Below, piece by piece: positions 13,913 through 13,914 of a stretch of 13,914 nucleotides of DNA (position 1 is the first letter of the stretch; every line of letters begins with the position of its first letter). Source of the stretch: Clostridiales bacterium UBA6330 (lineage in GTDB: Bacteria; Bacillota; Clostridia; Oscillospirales; CAG-272); contig DJSQ01000203.1 in assembly GCA_002438075.1 (NCBI GenBank), forward strand, positions 1 through 13,914, read 5' to 3'. The notes under the pieces are model-generated. The model worked only from the letters and a program-made list of their open reading frames with translations. It did no database searches and had not been told where the DNA came from. The position numbers and the translations under genes are program-made.

Positions 13913-13914
13913 TC

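Noticed and set aside
1..13914. CRISPR array, tRNA or rRNA genes, transposase, integrase
   Set aside because: Looked for and not seen. The repeats are hairpin modules at gene ends without regular spacers, and no recognisable recombinase reading frame is present.

Overview
The window looks like a stretch of a moderately GC-rich Firmicutes chromosome, most likely a gut Clostridia / Oscillospiraceae-type bacterium. The reasons are strong AGGAGG-type ribosome-binding sites on almost every gene, sigma-A-type promoters, Clostridia-like short Cro/C1 regulators, and a dispersed hairpin repeat at gene 3' ends. The taxon is inferred from style, not from a marker gene.

Layout. (1) Bases 1-5313 hold a compact, co-directional phage virion-assembly block: a tail/stabilisation-type beta-propeller-like protein, a portal, an acidic scaffold-like protein, a P22/HK97-fold-type major capsid protein and a small head-tail adaptor candidate. 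No terminase, integrase, lysis or tail-fibre gene is visible, so this is a fragment of a prophage, a decayed prophage or a phage-derived block. (2) Bases 5312-5518 are a striking ~200-bp compound palindrome, two copies of a modular repeat joined tail to tail, between the converging phage and host genes. (3) On the minus strand, a P2A-type Ca2+ ATPase and a cardiolipin synthase form a two-gene operon (9721 to 5513) behind a good TTGACA-17-TATTAT promoter. (4) On the plus strand, 9945-11456 is a CrtI-like FAD oxidoreductase whose C-terminus runs into another copy of the repeat. (5) Bases 11500-12830 are a more AT-rich regulatory island: two tandem paralogous Cro/C1 regulators (minus strand) divergent from a SLOG-superfamily protein (plus strand). 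A perfect TGTCGA-N5-TCGACA palindrome sits between them and overlaps the regulators' -35 box. (6) Bases 12983-13813 encode a NagD-type HAD phosphatase with its own strong promoter, followed by a further repeat copy that runs towards the window edge.

The most distinctive thread is the modular repeat. Each unit has a short GC-rich hairpin, a long hairpin built on AAGGGGACTT-like arms, and a tail resembling AAGAACCTTCAA or AAAAACTTTCCCCC. Five copies are visible. The four whose upstream gene lies in the window all sit immediately at its 3' end and in the same orientation relative to it. One copy lengthens a protein, and two copies form the compound palindrome. The second candidate for something undescribed is the paired-regulator/SLOG locus with its shared operator.
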